Source of the DNA: Gemmatales bacterium
GTDB taxonomy: Bacteria; Planctomycetota; Planctomycetia; Gemmatales; HRBIN36
Length of the DNA: 64,000 nucleotides
Assembly (NCBI GenBank): GCA_025060195.1
Contig: JANXCQ010000023.1
Coordinates: forward strand, 1-64,000
Direction: 5' to 3'
How positions within the stretch are numbered: the stretch's first letter is position 1; each line of letters begins with the position of its first letter. Below the pieces are notes generated by a model. The model was not told where the DNA came from. It saw only the letters and a list, made by a program, of their open reading frames with translations, and searched no databases. Of this stretch, positions 18,304-27,571 are shown in pieces. The translations under genes and the position numbers were made by a program.

Positions 18304-19881
18304 ATGATAAAGCCTAGAAAAATGGGAAAGCGCGCCGGTTCTAGGGTCGTGCCCATGAAAAGCTTACGGTCGCTGCTGGCAAAGTGGCTCTACGGTGCCC
18401 GAAGAGCGAGGGCTACCAAACGAAGCCAACGCCTTACTGGGATTCGGGGATGCGGGAGATCTGTGCCGCGCAGCACGCCCTGGCTTTCACTGAGTCTCGA
18501 GGAGTTGGAATCCCGATGTATGCCCACTGGGCTTGGCACACCGGTTAACGATCTCGATGACACGCTGAGTGAAGCTATTCCTGTCGGAAGTATGACGAGT
18601 AACCGCTTGGTGCGACGTAGTGCGGCGATTGGATTCGCCACGGATGTGGACATGTATCGCTTCACTGTAACTGCAGGAAGCACCGTAGAAATTACTGTCC
18701 AAGCCCGTGAGTTTACCGACCCATTCCTTCGACTCTTCGACCATCAGGGTAAGGAACTCGCTTTCAACGACGACGGTCCGGTTCCGAACAGCCCTCCTGG
18801 CCTCAGCTCCTATTTGCAATTCCAGTTTTCCGCGCAAGGGACTTATTACGTAGGCGTGTCAGGTTTCCCCAACTTTAATTACGATCCCGTTCGAGGTACG
18901 GGGGACGTCGAAGGTAGCACAGGGCCGTACACCTTGACCATCCGATTAGTCCAGCAAGGAGGTGGTGGAGTCGAAGGTGGTGGGAGCGGAGGTTCTCCCA
19001 CCAGTCAGTTCGACATTGTCCTTCGTTTTGGTCCAGGGATTAGCCCGGCCCAACAACGAATCTTTCGACAAGCCGAACAACGTTGGGAGCAAATTATCAT
19101 CGGCGATTTACCTGATGTGGTGTACCAAGGTGAAACGGTGGACGACGTCGTTATAGACGTGTCGGTAGTGCCAATTGATGGACCGTTCGGGACTCTAGGA
19201 CAAGCCGGGCCGACAGCCTTACGCTTGCCCTCCTTCCTGCCGATTTTTGGCATCATGGAGTTTGACACGGCGGATGTGTCCAGAATGCAGCAAGATGGGC
19301 AGCTTAGAGATCTTATCTTGCATGAAATGGCCCACGTTCTGGGATTCGGCACTATATGGGACTTACGAGGGCTATTGAGCGGGCCCGGCACTTCAGACCC
19401 GCGCTTTGTTGGCACGGAAGCAGTTCGGCAGTACCAAGCAATTTTTAATACGACCCAAACGAGCGTCCCTGTGGAAGCTGGGGGTGGCCCAGGTACACGG
19501 GACAGCCATTGGCGTGAAAGCGTCTTTCGAACGGAACTAATGACTGGTTGGAGTGAGCCACCGGGAGTACGGATGCCCTTGAGCCGAATTAGTGTCGGCT
19601 CCATGGCAGACTTGGGGTACGTCGTCAACCTTGCTGCGGCGGACCCCTACAGACCTCCCAGCCCGTTGCTAGGTCCGCGAGGCAACTTCGGTAGCAGTAA
19701 CGCTGGGGGCACCCTCCTTCGAACTACGGGAGCAGCATCTTTATTAGCCAAGCAATTGACAGGCATTCGTGAAATCAATCGAGTTATTCCCCTGCGGGTA
19801 GATGAGCTGGCCAGCAACGTTGTCCCTTTACTGGCCGATACTGACCGCCCCCAGCGCCCCTTAATCTATCGCCGTGATTGA
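18304..19881 (+). CDS. Secreted leishmanolysin-like metalloprotease with PPC domain and LEELESR N-terminal motif
   Basis: A basic N-terminus leads to LSLEELESRCMPTG (about 62-75), the LExLExR-type motif common at the start of planctomycete exported proteins. Residues of about 85-220 form a bacterial pre-peptidase C-terminal domain (DVDMYRFTV, PFLRLFD, GTYYVGVSG). After a Gly/Ser linker comes a metzincin-type domain: HEMAHVLGF at about 340-348 with a distant third His in DSHWRE near 401 and the Met-turn ELMTG, the arrangement of leishmanolysin (M8). The last 90 residues look disordered. ATGs at 18322 and 18355 are alternative starts. Extracellular location and proteolysis are family-based inference. 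Confidence 0.75.
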   Translation: MIKPRKMGKRAGSRVVPMKSLRSLLAKWLYGARRARATKRSQRLTGIRGCGRSVPRSTPWLSLSLEELESRCMPTGLGTPVNDLDDTLSEAIPVGSMTSNRLVRRSAAIGFATDVDMYRFTVTAGSTVEITVQAREFTDPFLRLFDHQGKELAFNDDGPVPNSPPGLSSYLQFQFSAQGTYYVGVSGFPNFNYDPVRGTGDVEGSTGPYTLTIRLVQQGGGGVEGGGSGGSPTSQFDIVLRFGPGISPAQQRIFRQAEQRWEQIIIGDLPDVVYQGETVDDVVIDVSVVPIDGPFGTLGQAGPTALRLPSFLPIFGIMEFDTADVSRMQQDGQLRDLILHEMAHVLGFGTIWDLRGLLSGPGTSDPRFVGTEAVRQYQAIFNTTQTSVPVEAGGGPGTRDSHWRESVFRTELMTGWSEPPGVRMPLSRISVGSMADLGYVVNLAAADPYRPPSPLLGPRGNFGSSNAGGTLLRTTGAASLLAKQLTGIREINRVIPLRVDELASNVVPLLADTDRPQRPLIYRRD

Positions 19882-20925
19882 CAGACAAGATACACTGCGA
19901 TAGACCTGCCTATTTTTTACCGTCCATTCTGGTTGGGTCGACCGCGTTCCTGGGAGTATGGCCTGGGAACCTGGGACCGCTTATAAAAGTGTGAGCCGGG
20001 CCGACTTCAGGCTCAAAACGCGATGTTTAGGAAAGCCTGTGAAAAAACATATAGCCTCAGGGTCTTGGAAAGGTTCATTGGTGCGCTAGGCCGCTTCGAG
20101 TAGTCCAGAACGCATGTCTGGTCTCCCTAACCGTCTTATCATTTCCAAGCCACGTAGGCCGGTTCAGGCCGAATCGCGTAGTCTCGTTGACCATAACACA
20201 ACCGCCTGTGCCTATGCCACTTCGATTTGCGTCGGCGCAATCGTTGTGAAAGTCAATGAATAGGCGGACATTCACGAAACCAACAGCCTTTGGATCACGG
20301 TGCCGAGAGCTTGGCGCGCTCCTCCCGAACACGCTGCCGCGTACTTGACCGGCTCAAAGCTTACTGACTGAACCTGCTTGTCAGACTTCGGACATCCGCC
20401 ATCAGTAAAGGGGGCTCACGTGATTTCTTTTCAGCTTCGGGTAAGCAGGGAACCCACCCATGGTCAACGCGTTGGTAGGTGAGGTCGTTTCCGATGATGC
20501 GTATCCTCGGGGTTGCCGCGTTGTCCACAGGATGCTTACCATTGCGCACCGTTTCGCCCCCTTTCTCCCGCCCGCATCGCATCCCTACGCAGGTGGAGCA
20601 GAATTTCTCAAGGCCCCAGCTGAAGCCGCAGGACAGTAACGGGACGTACACGATTGCCTTATCTTGGTCCGGAACTATCATCGTTGTCGCGCTATTCGTA
20701 CTTCATTGCCGACGGTGGCTATGAATTCAAGGCCCGGTCGGAGCTTGATGGTGCTGACGGCATTTCCTAGTTAGACTCCGTTCGGGAACAACTCCCAACT
20801 CGATTCAAAGGACTAGGGAATACAGTGAGCGTTAGAAAGGTCGCAACGAGAAAATGTATCCGTTCGTGCAAATCGCCGGAAATATAACTATGTCAAGCAA
20901 AGAAATTCAACAAGGGCATCCGTAC
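19882..20925. other. 1 kb gap before the ECF sigma factor gene
   Basis: Just after the protease stop, an ATAG/CTAT stem followed by TTTTTT (19900-19917) could be a weak terminator. A frame at 20497-20724 shows a lipobox-like start and a C-terminal hydrophobic stretch, but I could not support it as a gene. A GGGAAC at about 20783 might be an ECF-type -35 element for autoregulation. Nothing else was recognised. Confidence 0.35.
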
Positions 20926-22401
20926 ATGCGCCAAACCAAAGAATCGCGTATTCTGCCGTACTTGCTGCTGCAAGGCTCGTCCTTACCGGAATGGACGGCA
21001 CGCACGGACAGCGAATTGCTGTCGGACTACGTGCGCACCGGCAATGAGCTGGCGTTTGCAGCCCTGGTACAGCGGCACGGCACCATGGTCTGGAATGTCT
21101 GCCGGCGCCTGGTCCGCAACTACCACGATGCGGAAGATGCCTTCCAGGCGACCTTCCTGGTACTCGCCAAACGCGCCGCCGAGGTCAAGCCTGCGGAAAT
21201 GCTGGCTCCCTGGCTGTACGGCGTAGCTCGACATACCGCACAAAAGGCCCGATACATGTCCGCCAAAAAGCTCAAGCCGCAGATCCGCGCCCCGGAAAGA
21301 GAAGTTTCCCAGGCCGGCCCATCCACCAGCGACGACGAATTGCTCGACGCTTTGTACGATGAGTTGGCCCATTTGCCGGACAAGTTTCGCACCGTGGTGT
21401 TGCTGTGCGATCTGGAAGGGCATTCGCGCAAAGAAGCCGCACGGTTGCTCAAGGTTCCGGAAGGGACGGTGGCCGGCTGGCTTGCTCGAGCTCGGAAGCT
21501 GCTGAGCCAGCGGTTGGCCCAGCGGGGTTGGACGTTATCGGTGGCTGGCGTGGCGATGTTATTTGGACGTAGCGCCATGGCCACTCCGTTTGCGCCCATG
21601 TGGCACACGGTGCGCGCCGTCGGTTTGCTCCAGGCGGGGCAAAGTTTGACTGAGGTGGTTTCCGTCAAGGTGGCGATGCTGGTCAGTGCCGTGCTCCGCA
21701 GCTTCACGACAGCCCAGGCGACCTTGTTCCTGGGCGGGAGCATCGCCGTGGTTGCCACGGTCTTGGCCTGGAGCATGACCTACAGTTGGTTGCCCCTGCG
21801 AAGCCACGGTGCTCCCTGGCAAGAGAGCGTTGCCACGAGCGTTGCGGAGCATGAATCCGTGCCCCCGAGCTCTGTCAGCACGGAGCAGACGACAGACGTG
21901 GCCCCGCCGCAGGTGATGCCTCGCTGGCCCGACCGTGAACGGCCGGCGAAAACTGATCCTCCGCCGATCCTCCCAGAGCATCCCCCCGAACGGATCGGCG
22001 ACCGGCCGGAAGAAAAGTGGCCCAGGCTCAACAAATCCAAACCCGAAATCATGGTGAAAAAGCCCGACGCGCCAAAGGCAAAAGACCCGCCCCGCAAGAA
22101 ACCTCCCGACAAAGAAAAGGAAGATGAGGACGACAAACGCAAGATCGAGGGTGTGGTCAGCGACATTAATTGGCTCAAGGGAACCTTCACGCTTCAGCCG
22201 GTTCAAGCCAGCGCTTGGCGGGCCCATACCTTCCGCTTCAGCCGCGCCACGCGTTTCGTTGTCAATAAAGGCAAACCAAATGACATTCTGCTGCTGACTT
22301 GCGGTATGCACGTGGAGGTGGAGCTTTCGCCGAAGGATGAATGCGTAGTGTGCGTCAAACTGAAGCCTCGTCCAAAAAGCCCTGAGGAGAAGAAAACCTG
22401 A
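20926..22401 (+). CDS. ECF sigma factor with membrane segment and Lys/Pro-rich C-terminal extension
   Basis: Residues 1-165 are a sigma-70 family ECF factor: region 2 contains NYHDAEDAFQATFLVLA and region 4 contains HSRKEAARLLKVPEGTVAGWLARAR. Unlike classical ECF factors it continues through a hydrophobic stretch (ATLFLGGSIAVVATVLAW, near 265-285), a long Pro/Lys-rich segment and a C-terminal domain of about 85 residues (IEGVVSDINWLKGTFTL onward) that resembles DUF5666-like beta folds. The built-in tail may replace a separate anti-sigma factor, which is inference. The start at 20926 has AAGGG upstream and matches relatives; ATGs at 20890 and 20854 are possible. Confidence 0.85.
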   Translation: MRQTKESRILPYLLLQGSSLPEWTARTDSELLSDYVRTGNELAFAALVQRHGTMVWNVCRRLVRNYHDAEDAFQATFLVLAKRAAEVKPAEMLAPWLYGVARHTAQKARYMSAKKLKPQIRAPEREVSQAGPSTSDDELLDALYDELAHLPDKFRTVVLLCDLEGHSRKEAARLLKVPEGTVAGWLARARKLLSQRLAQRGWTLSVAGVAMLFGRSAMATPFAPMWHTVRAVGLLQAGQSLTEVVSVKVAMLVSAVLRSFTTAQATLFLGGSIAVVATVLAWSMTYSWLPLRSHGAPWQESVATSVAEHESVPPSSVSTEQTTDVAPPQVMPRWPDRERPAKTDPPPILPEHPPERIGDRPEEKWPRLNKSKPEIMVKKPDAPKAKDPPRKKPPDKEKEDEDDKRKIEGVVSDINWLKGTFTLQPVQASAWRAHTFRFSRATRFVVNKGKPNDILLLTCGMHVEVELSPKDECVVCVKLKPRPKSPEEKKT

Positions 22402-22484
22402 GCCGCGTCGGCTTGGATTACCCTTGCGACGGCAGCGCCAAGTTCGGCCGGCTCATCACCGCCAAGCTCTGAGGAGGTAAGGTC

Positions 22485-22913
22485 ATGAAGCGGAGCAGTG
22501 TCCTGAAATGGCTGCTGGCAGCGCTGGTGTGTGCCAGTCTCGTCAGCCCTGCAGGAGCCGACGATAAGAAGTCGGCGGAAACGCCCAAGGCCACGCAGAT
22601 CGTCATCCAGATTGATGCGAGCAAACTGCCGCCGGGATTGCTCAAGCAACTCCTTCAGTACGCCGAGCCATCCCCTGCGAAGAAGCCCGAAGGCAAACCC
22701 AAAGTGTCAAGCGAAGACCAGCCAAAAAAGCCTGCCAAGCCCGACAAGCCCACGGCCAAGAAACCGAACATTGTTCAGGTGGACTTGAATCAACTGACGC
22801 CGGATTTGCGGAAACGATTGGAAACGGAGTTATCCAAGAGCAAGGCTCCAGATAGCGAGGAGAAGAAGCGACCAGGCAAGCCAAAGAAAAAGAGCGACAA
22901 TGAGGACGACTAG
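22485..22913 (+). CDS. Small secreted Lys/Pro-rich protein downstream of the sigma factor
   Basis: This 142-residue protein starts with a clear signal peptide (M-K-R-S-S, hydrophobic core, cleavage near AGA-DD) and is then dominated by Lys, Pro, Ser and Glu. Two similar short blocks stand out: IVIQIDASKLPPGLLKQLL near 45-65 and IVQVDLNQLTPDLRKRLE near 95-112, which look like an internal repeat. GAGGAGG precedes the ATG. The gene follows the sigma factor by 83 bases on the same strand, so it is probably co-transcribed and could be part of its signalling or its target. No known domain was recognised. Confidence 0.75.
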   Translation: MKRSSVLKWLLAALVCASLVSPAGADDKKSAETPKATQIVIQIDASKLPPGLLKQLLQYAEPSPAKKPEGKPKVSSEDQPKKPAKPDKPTAKKPNIVQVDLNQLTPDLRKRLETELSKSKAPDSEEKKRPGKPKKKSDNEDD

Positions 22914-22947
22914 GGCTCAATGTTTCCCAGCATAAGATGCGTAAATG

Positions 22948-22985
22948 TGTCAGGGTTCTAAGCGGGCCGCCCTTTAGCCCTGACA
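22948..22985 (+). terminator. Stem-loop after the sigma factor/secreted protein pair
   Basis: TGTCAGGG at 22948-22955 pairs with CCCTGACA at 22978-22985, and a further G-U and A-U pair extends the stem. It begins 35 bases after the stop at 22913. There is no T-run, so it may be a processing or Rho-assisted end rather than a classical intrinsic terminator. Confidence 0.45.
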
Positions 22986-23543
22986 GCACCTAGAGTATGG
23001 CAAAAAACTGACAAGTCAGAACCACAATTTATCGTTTGGCCACGTAAGAATGCTATGCATGGGTCGGGGGGTAAGACTGGAAATCTCCTACGCGGAGAAG
23101 CAAGTTACTAACGAAACTGGGCCTGCGATACATCGCCTAAGGGAGTGCGTAACAAGCCCAGGGAACCGGGAGATTACATCATCTAGCGCACTAATTATGT
23201 GATGATGCGCGAACAAGTGATAAACGGTGGTCAAGCTGATGCAACAACGCTGCGGTCATTGGCGAACCCGTCGCAATCGCAGGAGAAGCCGATGGACCCG
23301 GGTTTCCGTAGCGGTGGTTGCGTGAATCGGCGGGCAAAATAATCGGTCGGAGGGAGTGAACGATGTGTGATGAGAAGGGAGCGAAATGACCGTTTTCCTA
23401 GTCTTGTGTAACTCAGCAGAAATGTAACGCTTTCGGATAAAGGCTCGTTTCAGATGGCCGGCTAGAAGTATCTGACACGTTCCATTTCGCTGTGAAGTGG
23501 ACCTAACCTGACATGAGGTGATTTGCCGATGGCAGGTACGTGA
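22986..23543. other. Gap between convergent units
   Basis: About 560 bases between the terminator-like stem-loop and the stop of the pseudouridine synthase gene (minus strand). Stop codons are frequent in all frames, and no RNA gene or repeat was recognised. Confidence 0.4.
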
Positions 23544-24515
23544 TTATGGGCGGGTATTGTTGTTATTGGCCCTTCGCCGCAGTTTTTCGAGAAACTGGCG
23601 GAGGTCTTTGGGCAGCTCGGAGCGAAATTCCATCCAGACATCGAGCGTCGGATGCCTGAAGCCCAGCTCGGCAGCGTGTAAAGCCAGTCGTGGGGCGCCG
23701 CTTTTGTCGGGGATGCGCGGGCCGTCAATTGGCTTATTGTAAACCGTTTCGCCGCAGAGCGGATGGCCCTGCTCAGCAAGATGAATGCGAATCTGGTGGG
23801 TGCGGCCAGTTTTCAATCGGCACTCCACGAGCGTATATTCGCCCAGGTATTCCAGCGGTCGCACGAGAGTGATAGCTAATTTTCCTACGTTCGGTAACGG
23901 AGTGCTGCCGCGCCGGCCGTCACCACGGTCGCGCACCAGGCGCGAAACGATGGTGCGTTCTTCGACTCGGCCTCGAGCGATGGCGAGATAAACGCGGTGA
24001 ATCGTATGCTTACGGAACTGCAGGCCGAGATGACGTTCAGCCTGGGACGTGCGAGCGAAGACCATCAGGCCACTGGTGTCGCGGTCGAGCCGATGCACGG
24101 CGCGGACTGCCGGCAGCCGCCCAGAAGCAGGTCGGCCTTCGTATTCAGCAATCAGGCGCGGCAGTAACTCGGCCACAGTCGGTTCATAAAGCCGTTCTTC
24201 CTCAGGGTGGCGCACGGCGTTAGTCCCGGGCGGCTTTTCCACGACGACGATGTCTGCGTCAAGGTGACGAATGACGACATTAGGCCGCGGCTTAGTAATT
24301 TTCGGTGCGTGCGGCAACACCTTGACGACGTCACCGGGCACGACGCGGTGGGCCACGTTGCGGCAAACGGCCCCGTTAACCAGAACGCGACCGCTCTCGA
24401 TTAAGGTTTTGGCCCGCGACCAGGAGAGCGTCGGTTGCCACACACGCAACGCTGCCGCCAGTGTCCGACCAACTTCCCGACTGCTTACGCGGTAAACTGC
24501 GGCTACCTCAGCCAC
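23544..24515 (-). CDS. RluA-family pseudouridine synthase (RluD-like)
   Basis: It isomerises uridine in rRNA or tRNA; the exact site cannot be told. An N-terminal S4 RNA-binding domain spans about 15-75. The catalytic motif HRLDRDTSG is at 141-149 with D144 the nucleophile, followed by VYLAIARG, a conserved basic loop and GRTHQIRIHL. The 323-residue length fits RluD-type enzymes. The start is a GTG with AGGGAG nine bases upstream. It is the last gene of a minus-strand run with the purine nucleoside phosphorylase and cytidylate-kinase-like genes, 89 bases after the former. Confidence 0.88.
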   Translation of the reverse strand: MAEVAAVYRVSSREVGRTLAAALRVWQPTLSWSRAKTLIESGRVLVNGAVCRNVAHRVVPGDVVKVLPHAPKITKPRPNVVIRHLDADIVVVEKPPGTNAVRHPEEERLYEPTVAELLPRLIAEYEGRPASGRLPAVRAVHRLDRDTSGLMVFARTSQAERHLGLQFRKHTIHRVYLAIARGRVEERTIVSRLVRDRGDGRRGSTPLPNVGKLAITLVRPLEYLGEYTLVECRLKTGRTHQIRIHLAEQGHPLCGETVYNKPIDGPRIPDKSGAPRLALHAAELGFRHPTLDVWMEFRSELPKDLRQFLEKLRRRANNNNTRP

Positions 24516-24604
24516 GAGTATTCGCTCCCTGGGTCATCTACTATCCCTGCGCAGAAGGCGTGTTTCATTATACCATCGCGATGCCGGTCGTGAGAAATGC
24601 TCGT

Positions 24605-25486
24605 TCACGGCCATTGACGCAGGAACGCCGTGAACAGTTCGGAAAACCTCGTCACACAGCGGCCAGCTTGTTCAAGCACCTCGTGGTGGGAAAGTCGGTT
24701 GGATGTCAGGCCGGCGGCACGATTAGTGATACACGAGATAGCCACGACGGGCAGCCGCAGTTTGGTGGCGTAACTCAATTCCAGGACGGTGGACATGCCC
24801 ACGGCATCGGCGCCCAGCGCACGCAGGGCGCGAATCTCCGCCGGCGTTTCGTAGTTGGGGCCGAGAACGCCCGCCAACACTCCTTCGTTCCATGGCAAAC
24901 CCATTTGCCGCGCTGCTTCGCTGAGTATTTGCTGCGCGGGGTTAGGCGGCAGCTTATAGATGTGCGCCCATGACGGCGTATGTGAAGGCGATACCTCCTC
25001 ATGGGAAGCCGATGCCCAGGAATGGGCCGGCTCATTCTCGACACGCACACTATAGCTGGGTCGATCATGCCAGTGGCGGCCGTGCCAGCTGAGCCAACCC
25101 GTTACCAACATCAGCGAACCAGGCCGCAAATCGTCTCGAATCCCGCCTGCCGCGTTGGTCAAAATCATTAAGCGCACCCCGGCTTGGGCAGCATGACTCA
25201 ATTGGCAACAGATTTTAGCTAAGTCATATCCCTCGTAAGGATGGTAACGCCCCTGAAATACAACCACGCGCCGGTTGGCCCATCGGCCGCATATGACCAG
25301 ACCCGTGTGTCCCGGGGTTGTGGGTTTCTGGCCGTTAGCCAGTTCGCTCATGGGAAAGGAAAAACTGGGGAGCACCGTCTGGCTGACGGTGCTCAGGCCC
25401 GAACCGAGAATGATGGCGACTTCCGGCGCCCAAAGGCGTAAGCGTGCTAGCCAGGACGAGGCTAGGGGCCAGGGACTTTCCAACAT
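24605..25486 (-). CDS. punA: Purine nucleoside phosphorylase (trimeric type)
   Basis: It splits purine nucleosides with phosphate for salvage. Family signs are the phosphate-binding ILGSGLS, the FQGRYHPYEGY loop, LTNAAGGI, the base-binding GVLGPNYETPAEI and VGMSTVLE, and SCITNRAAG. The length of 293 residues is slightly long because of an insert near 150-175 between the GRHWHDRP and YKLPP segments. The start lies ten bases after the stop of the cytidylate-kinase-like gene, so both are probably one operon. Confidence 0.9.
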   Translation of the reverse strand: MLESPWPLASSWLARLRLWAPEVAIILGSGLSTVSQTVLPSFSFPMSELANGQKPTTPGHTGLVICGRWANRRVVVFQGRYHPYEGYDLAKICCQLSHAAQAGVRLMILTNAAGGIRDDLRPGSLMLVTGWLSWHGRHWHDRPSYSVRVENEPAHSWASASHEEVSPSHTPSWAHIYKLPPNPAQQILSEAARQMGLPWNEGVLAGVLGPNYETPAEIRALRALGADAVGMSTVLELSYATKLRLPVVAISCITNRAAGLTSNRLSHHEVLEQAGRCVTRFSELFTAFLRQWP

Positions 25487-25495
25487 AGTTATGCG

Positions 25496-26242
25496 TTACG
25501 CCTCGCCGACATCTTCTTCCTCGGGCCGCAGTTGGGCATCCTTATACCGGGCGGCAGTGACAATCACCTGGGCCGCAGCTTCGACGCCAAGGAAGCTCGA
25601 GTTGATCACTAGATCGTACTGGTGAACGTCATTCGGGTCGGCGCCAAAGTGAGTGATCACAAATTCCATCCTTTGCTGGTCGGTTTTGTGGACATAGTCC
25701 CGGGCTTGATCTTCCGTGAGGCGGAGAAATTCGCTCATATAGCGGATGCGGTCGGCCAAAGGCGCGACCACGCGCACTAACAGGGTGCTCCGCACCGGCA
25801 ACAGGTAACCCGCGCCGCGTCCCAGAATCACCGCGCGCCCACGACAGCCGATGGCTACAAGCGCCTGTGCGAGCCGCCGAATCGAAGGATGATCGCTCAG
25901 TTGCCGTTTTGCTATCAGCTGTTGCAGGTGGTTTTCGGCCCAGGTGCGTGCCACTTCGGGTAAGCCCGGCCATAGTTCCTGTTCGAGATGCGCTTCCTGA
26001 GCGAGATATTCGAGCTTTTCCTGGTCGTAAAAGTCCCAATTTAGGAGCTGCGCCACTTTACGGGCAATTGTAGCCCCGCGGCTGCCGGTTTCACGGCTCA
26101 GGCATACGGTCAGGTGCGACGGCGTGTAACCTTGCTCAGCCCATTCCTGAAGCCGTCCTTGAGCCGCGCGGATTTGTTCGACGAAACTGGTGTCCTCTGA
26201 AAAAAGTGAGGGTGTTAGGCCAGCGGTCGATCGTTCGCTCAC
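25496..26242 (-). CDS. Cytidylate-kinase-like protein
   Basis: The 248-residue protein resembles the cytidylate-kinase-like family (PF13189 type): a P-loop-like RETGSRGATIARKVA near 50-65, then WDFYDQEKLEYLA, a central VILGRGAGYLL and an Arg-rich lid. It is not the canonical cytidylate kinase Cmk, and its substrate is unknown. The frame opens with GTG-CCC-GTG; GGAGG lies directly before the second GTG at good spacing, so 26242 is the likely start. It precedes punA by ten bases, consistent with a nucleotide salvage role, which is inference. Confidence 0.75.
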   Translation of the reverse strand: MSERSTAGLTPSLFSEDTSFVEQIRAAQGRLQEWAEQGYTPSHLTVCLSRETGSRGATIARKVAQLLNWDFYDQEKLEYLAQEAHLEQELWPGLPEVARTWAENHLQQLIAKRQLSDHPSIRRLAQALVAIGCRGRAVILGRGAGYLLPVRSTLLVRVVAPLADRIRYMSEFLRLTEDQARDYVHKTDQQRMEFVITHFGADPNDVHQYDLVINSSFLGVEAAAQVIVTAARYKDAQLRPEEEDVGEA

Positions 26243-26287
26243 GGGCACCTCCTGTCCTTGCTGAGCGCCTGGGCCTCTGAGATTCGC

Positions 26288-27076
26288 TCACAGGTTTGGA
26301 TCAGCATATTCGCGACGGGCAAAGAGCCAAGCACCTAGCACTGTCCAAACTGCGATACTGCCCAGGAGCACGCCTCGTGCCACACTGCCACTGGTCGCCT
26401 GAAACGGGAAAAGCGTGTCAATGCTATTCGGTATCAGCCAACCTGCCTCAGCCAGGAGCGAGCGCAGGTAAAAGCTGATGCTGGCGCGACTGATTAATCC
26501 CGGCATGTAGCCGATGAAGTTTTCGACCACGAAGACGTAAGCGATGCTGACCAGGGCGGCGCGACGGAATACGACGCTGAAAAACACGAACAAACTCAGA
26601 TAAGCGAGGCTGCCCAAGGCTATTGCGACAAGCACGGAGACGGTGGCCCGCAGGGCGTCGTCACCGGCAACGCTGGCCAGAGCAATCGCTCCGCCCAGAC
26701 TCATTAGAAGCGTCCACGGTACCGCCGCCATCAGGAAGATGAGATAAACGGCGCTGCGAGGCACAGGCCGTAACAGCAGCCATAACAACCAGCCTTCTTC
26801 CCAGGCGCCGCCCAGTACTTGAGCCCCCGAACTCAGGCAAACCATAGGCATCAGGAAGCCGAGGTAGGCAGGCACCAACACTTCGGCGATGAAGTCGTCC
26901 GCCGGCCAGGGGCCACTCAGCCAACGATGCGCCGCCACGCCACACACAGCCAAGCCCAACAGAAGCAGGACTACGACCGTCTGCCACGTCCAAACCGGCT
27001 TACCCCAGGTGAGCTGCCAGACAGCACTAATAAAACCCGACGGGGAGAAGCTCGCGGGCGCTTCCGTTCGCGACAT
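26288..27076 (-). CDS. ABC-2-type membrane permease-like protein
   Basis: The 262-residue protein has six probable membrane helices: one near 30-50, then pairs around 70-95, 105-135, 145-175 and one at the C-terminus near 235-255. The layout and the SGAQVLGGAWEEG loop resemble ABC-2-type permeases. No ATP-binding subunit lies next to it, so the partner would have to be encoded elsewhere. The start ATG at 27076 is preceded by AGGAATG; the frame extends 12 codons further upstream. Transported substrate unknown. Confidence 0.65.
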   Translation of the reverse strand: MSRTEAPASFSPSGFISAVWQLTWGKPVWTWQTVVVLLLLGLAVCGVAAHRWLSGPWPADDFIAEVLVPAYLGFLMPMVCLSSGAQVLGGAWEEGWLLWLLLRPVPRSAVYLIFLMAAVPWTLLMSLGGAIALASVAGDDALRATVSVLVAIALGSLAYLSLFVFFSVVFRRAALVSIAYVFVVENFIGYMPGLISRASISFYLRSLLAEAGWLIPNSIDTLFPFQATSGSVARGVLLGSIAVWTVLGAWLFARREYADPNL

Positions 27077-27164
27077 CAACCATTCCTGGCTCCCCCGCTT
27101 CCCCCTAACCAAATGTTAGTTCTCCGAATCGCTCGGGCTGTTACCTAGCCCGCACCGTGCTACG

Positions 27165-27326
27165 CTATTTCTTGCTCTTCTTGGTTGCGGCCTTCTTCGT
27201 CTTCTTAGCGGAAGCGTTGCTCGAGTTGCGGGAGGACGATTTGCCGCTCTTCTTTTTGCCGAAGATAGCCTCCCATCCCTCAGCAAATTTGCGATTTTCC
27301 GACAAACCCACTCGCACAATTGACAT
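27165..27326 (-). CDS. Small basic protein of MSIVRVGLSE type
   Basis: This 53-residue protein begins MSIVRVGLSENRKFAEGW and ends in a Ser/Lys-rich basic tail (KKTKKAATKKSKK). I recall very similar small proteins in other planctomycetes, but this is memory, not a search. The ATG at 27326 has a strong GGGAGGAAG seven or more bases upstream, which decides it over the longer frame to 27365. The basic tail suggests nucleic acid or ribosome binding; there is no domain to confirm this. Confidence 0.65.
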   Translation of the reverse strand: MSIVRVGLSENRKFAEGWEAIFGKKKSGKSSSRNSSNASAKKTKKAATKKSKK

Positions 27327-27571
27327 AGCCTCACTTCCTCCCTCGGACGGCCATCGGGTCTGCATGTGTATTCTAAGATACCGCAGCTTATGACAGGGTC
27401 AATGTAGCCACTGTCAGTTCCTCGATAGCTCTCCACTTGGCATTTGGAGAATAAACCGGCGTAGGGTTTTCTGTCACCCGCTTGGAAACATAATCGTAAA
27501 ATGACGAGAGGCGAGCCGGAGGTCAGGCAAGGTTCCCCGCGATTCTCTCGTTCCTTCCTGGGAGGGTGCCT

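Noticed and set aside
20497-20724. Small frame with lipobox-like start and C-terminal hydrophobic stretch
   Set aside because: It has a passable GGTGAGG upstream, but the body looks random, and an equally long frame exists on the opposite strand. No relative was recognised.
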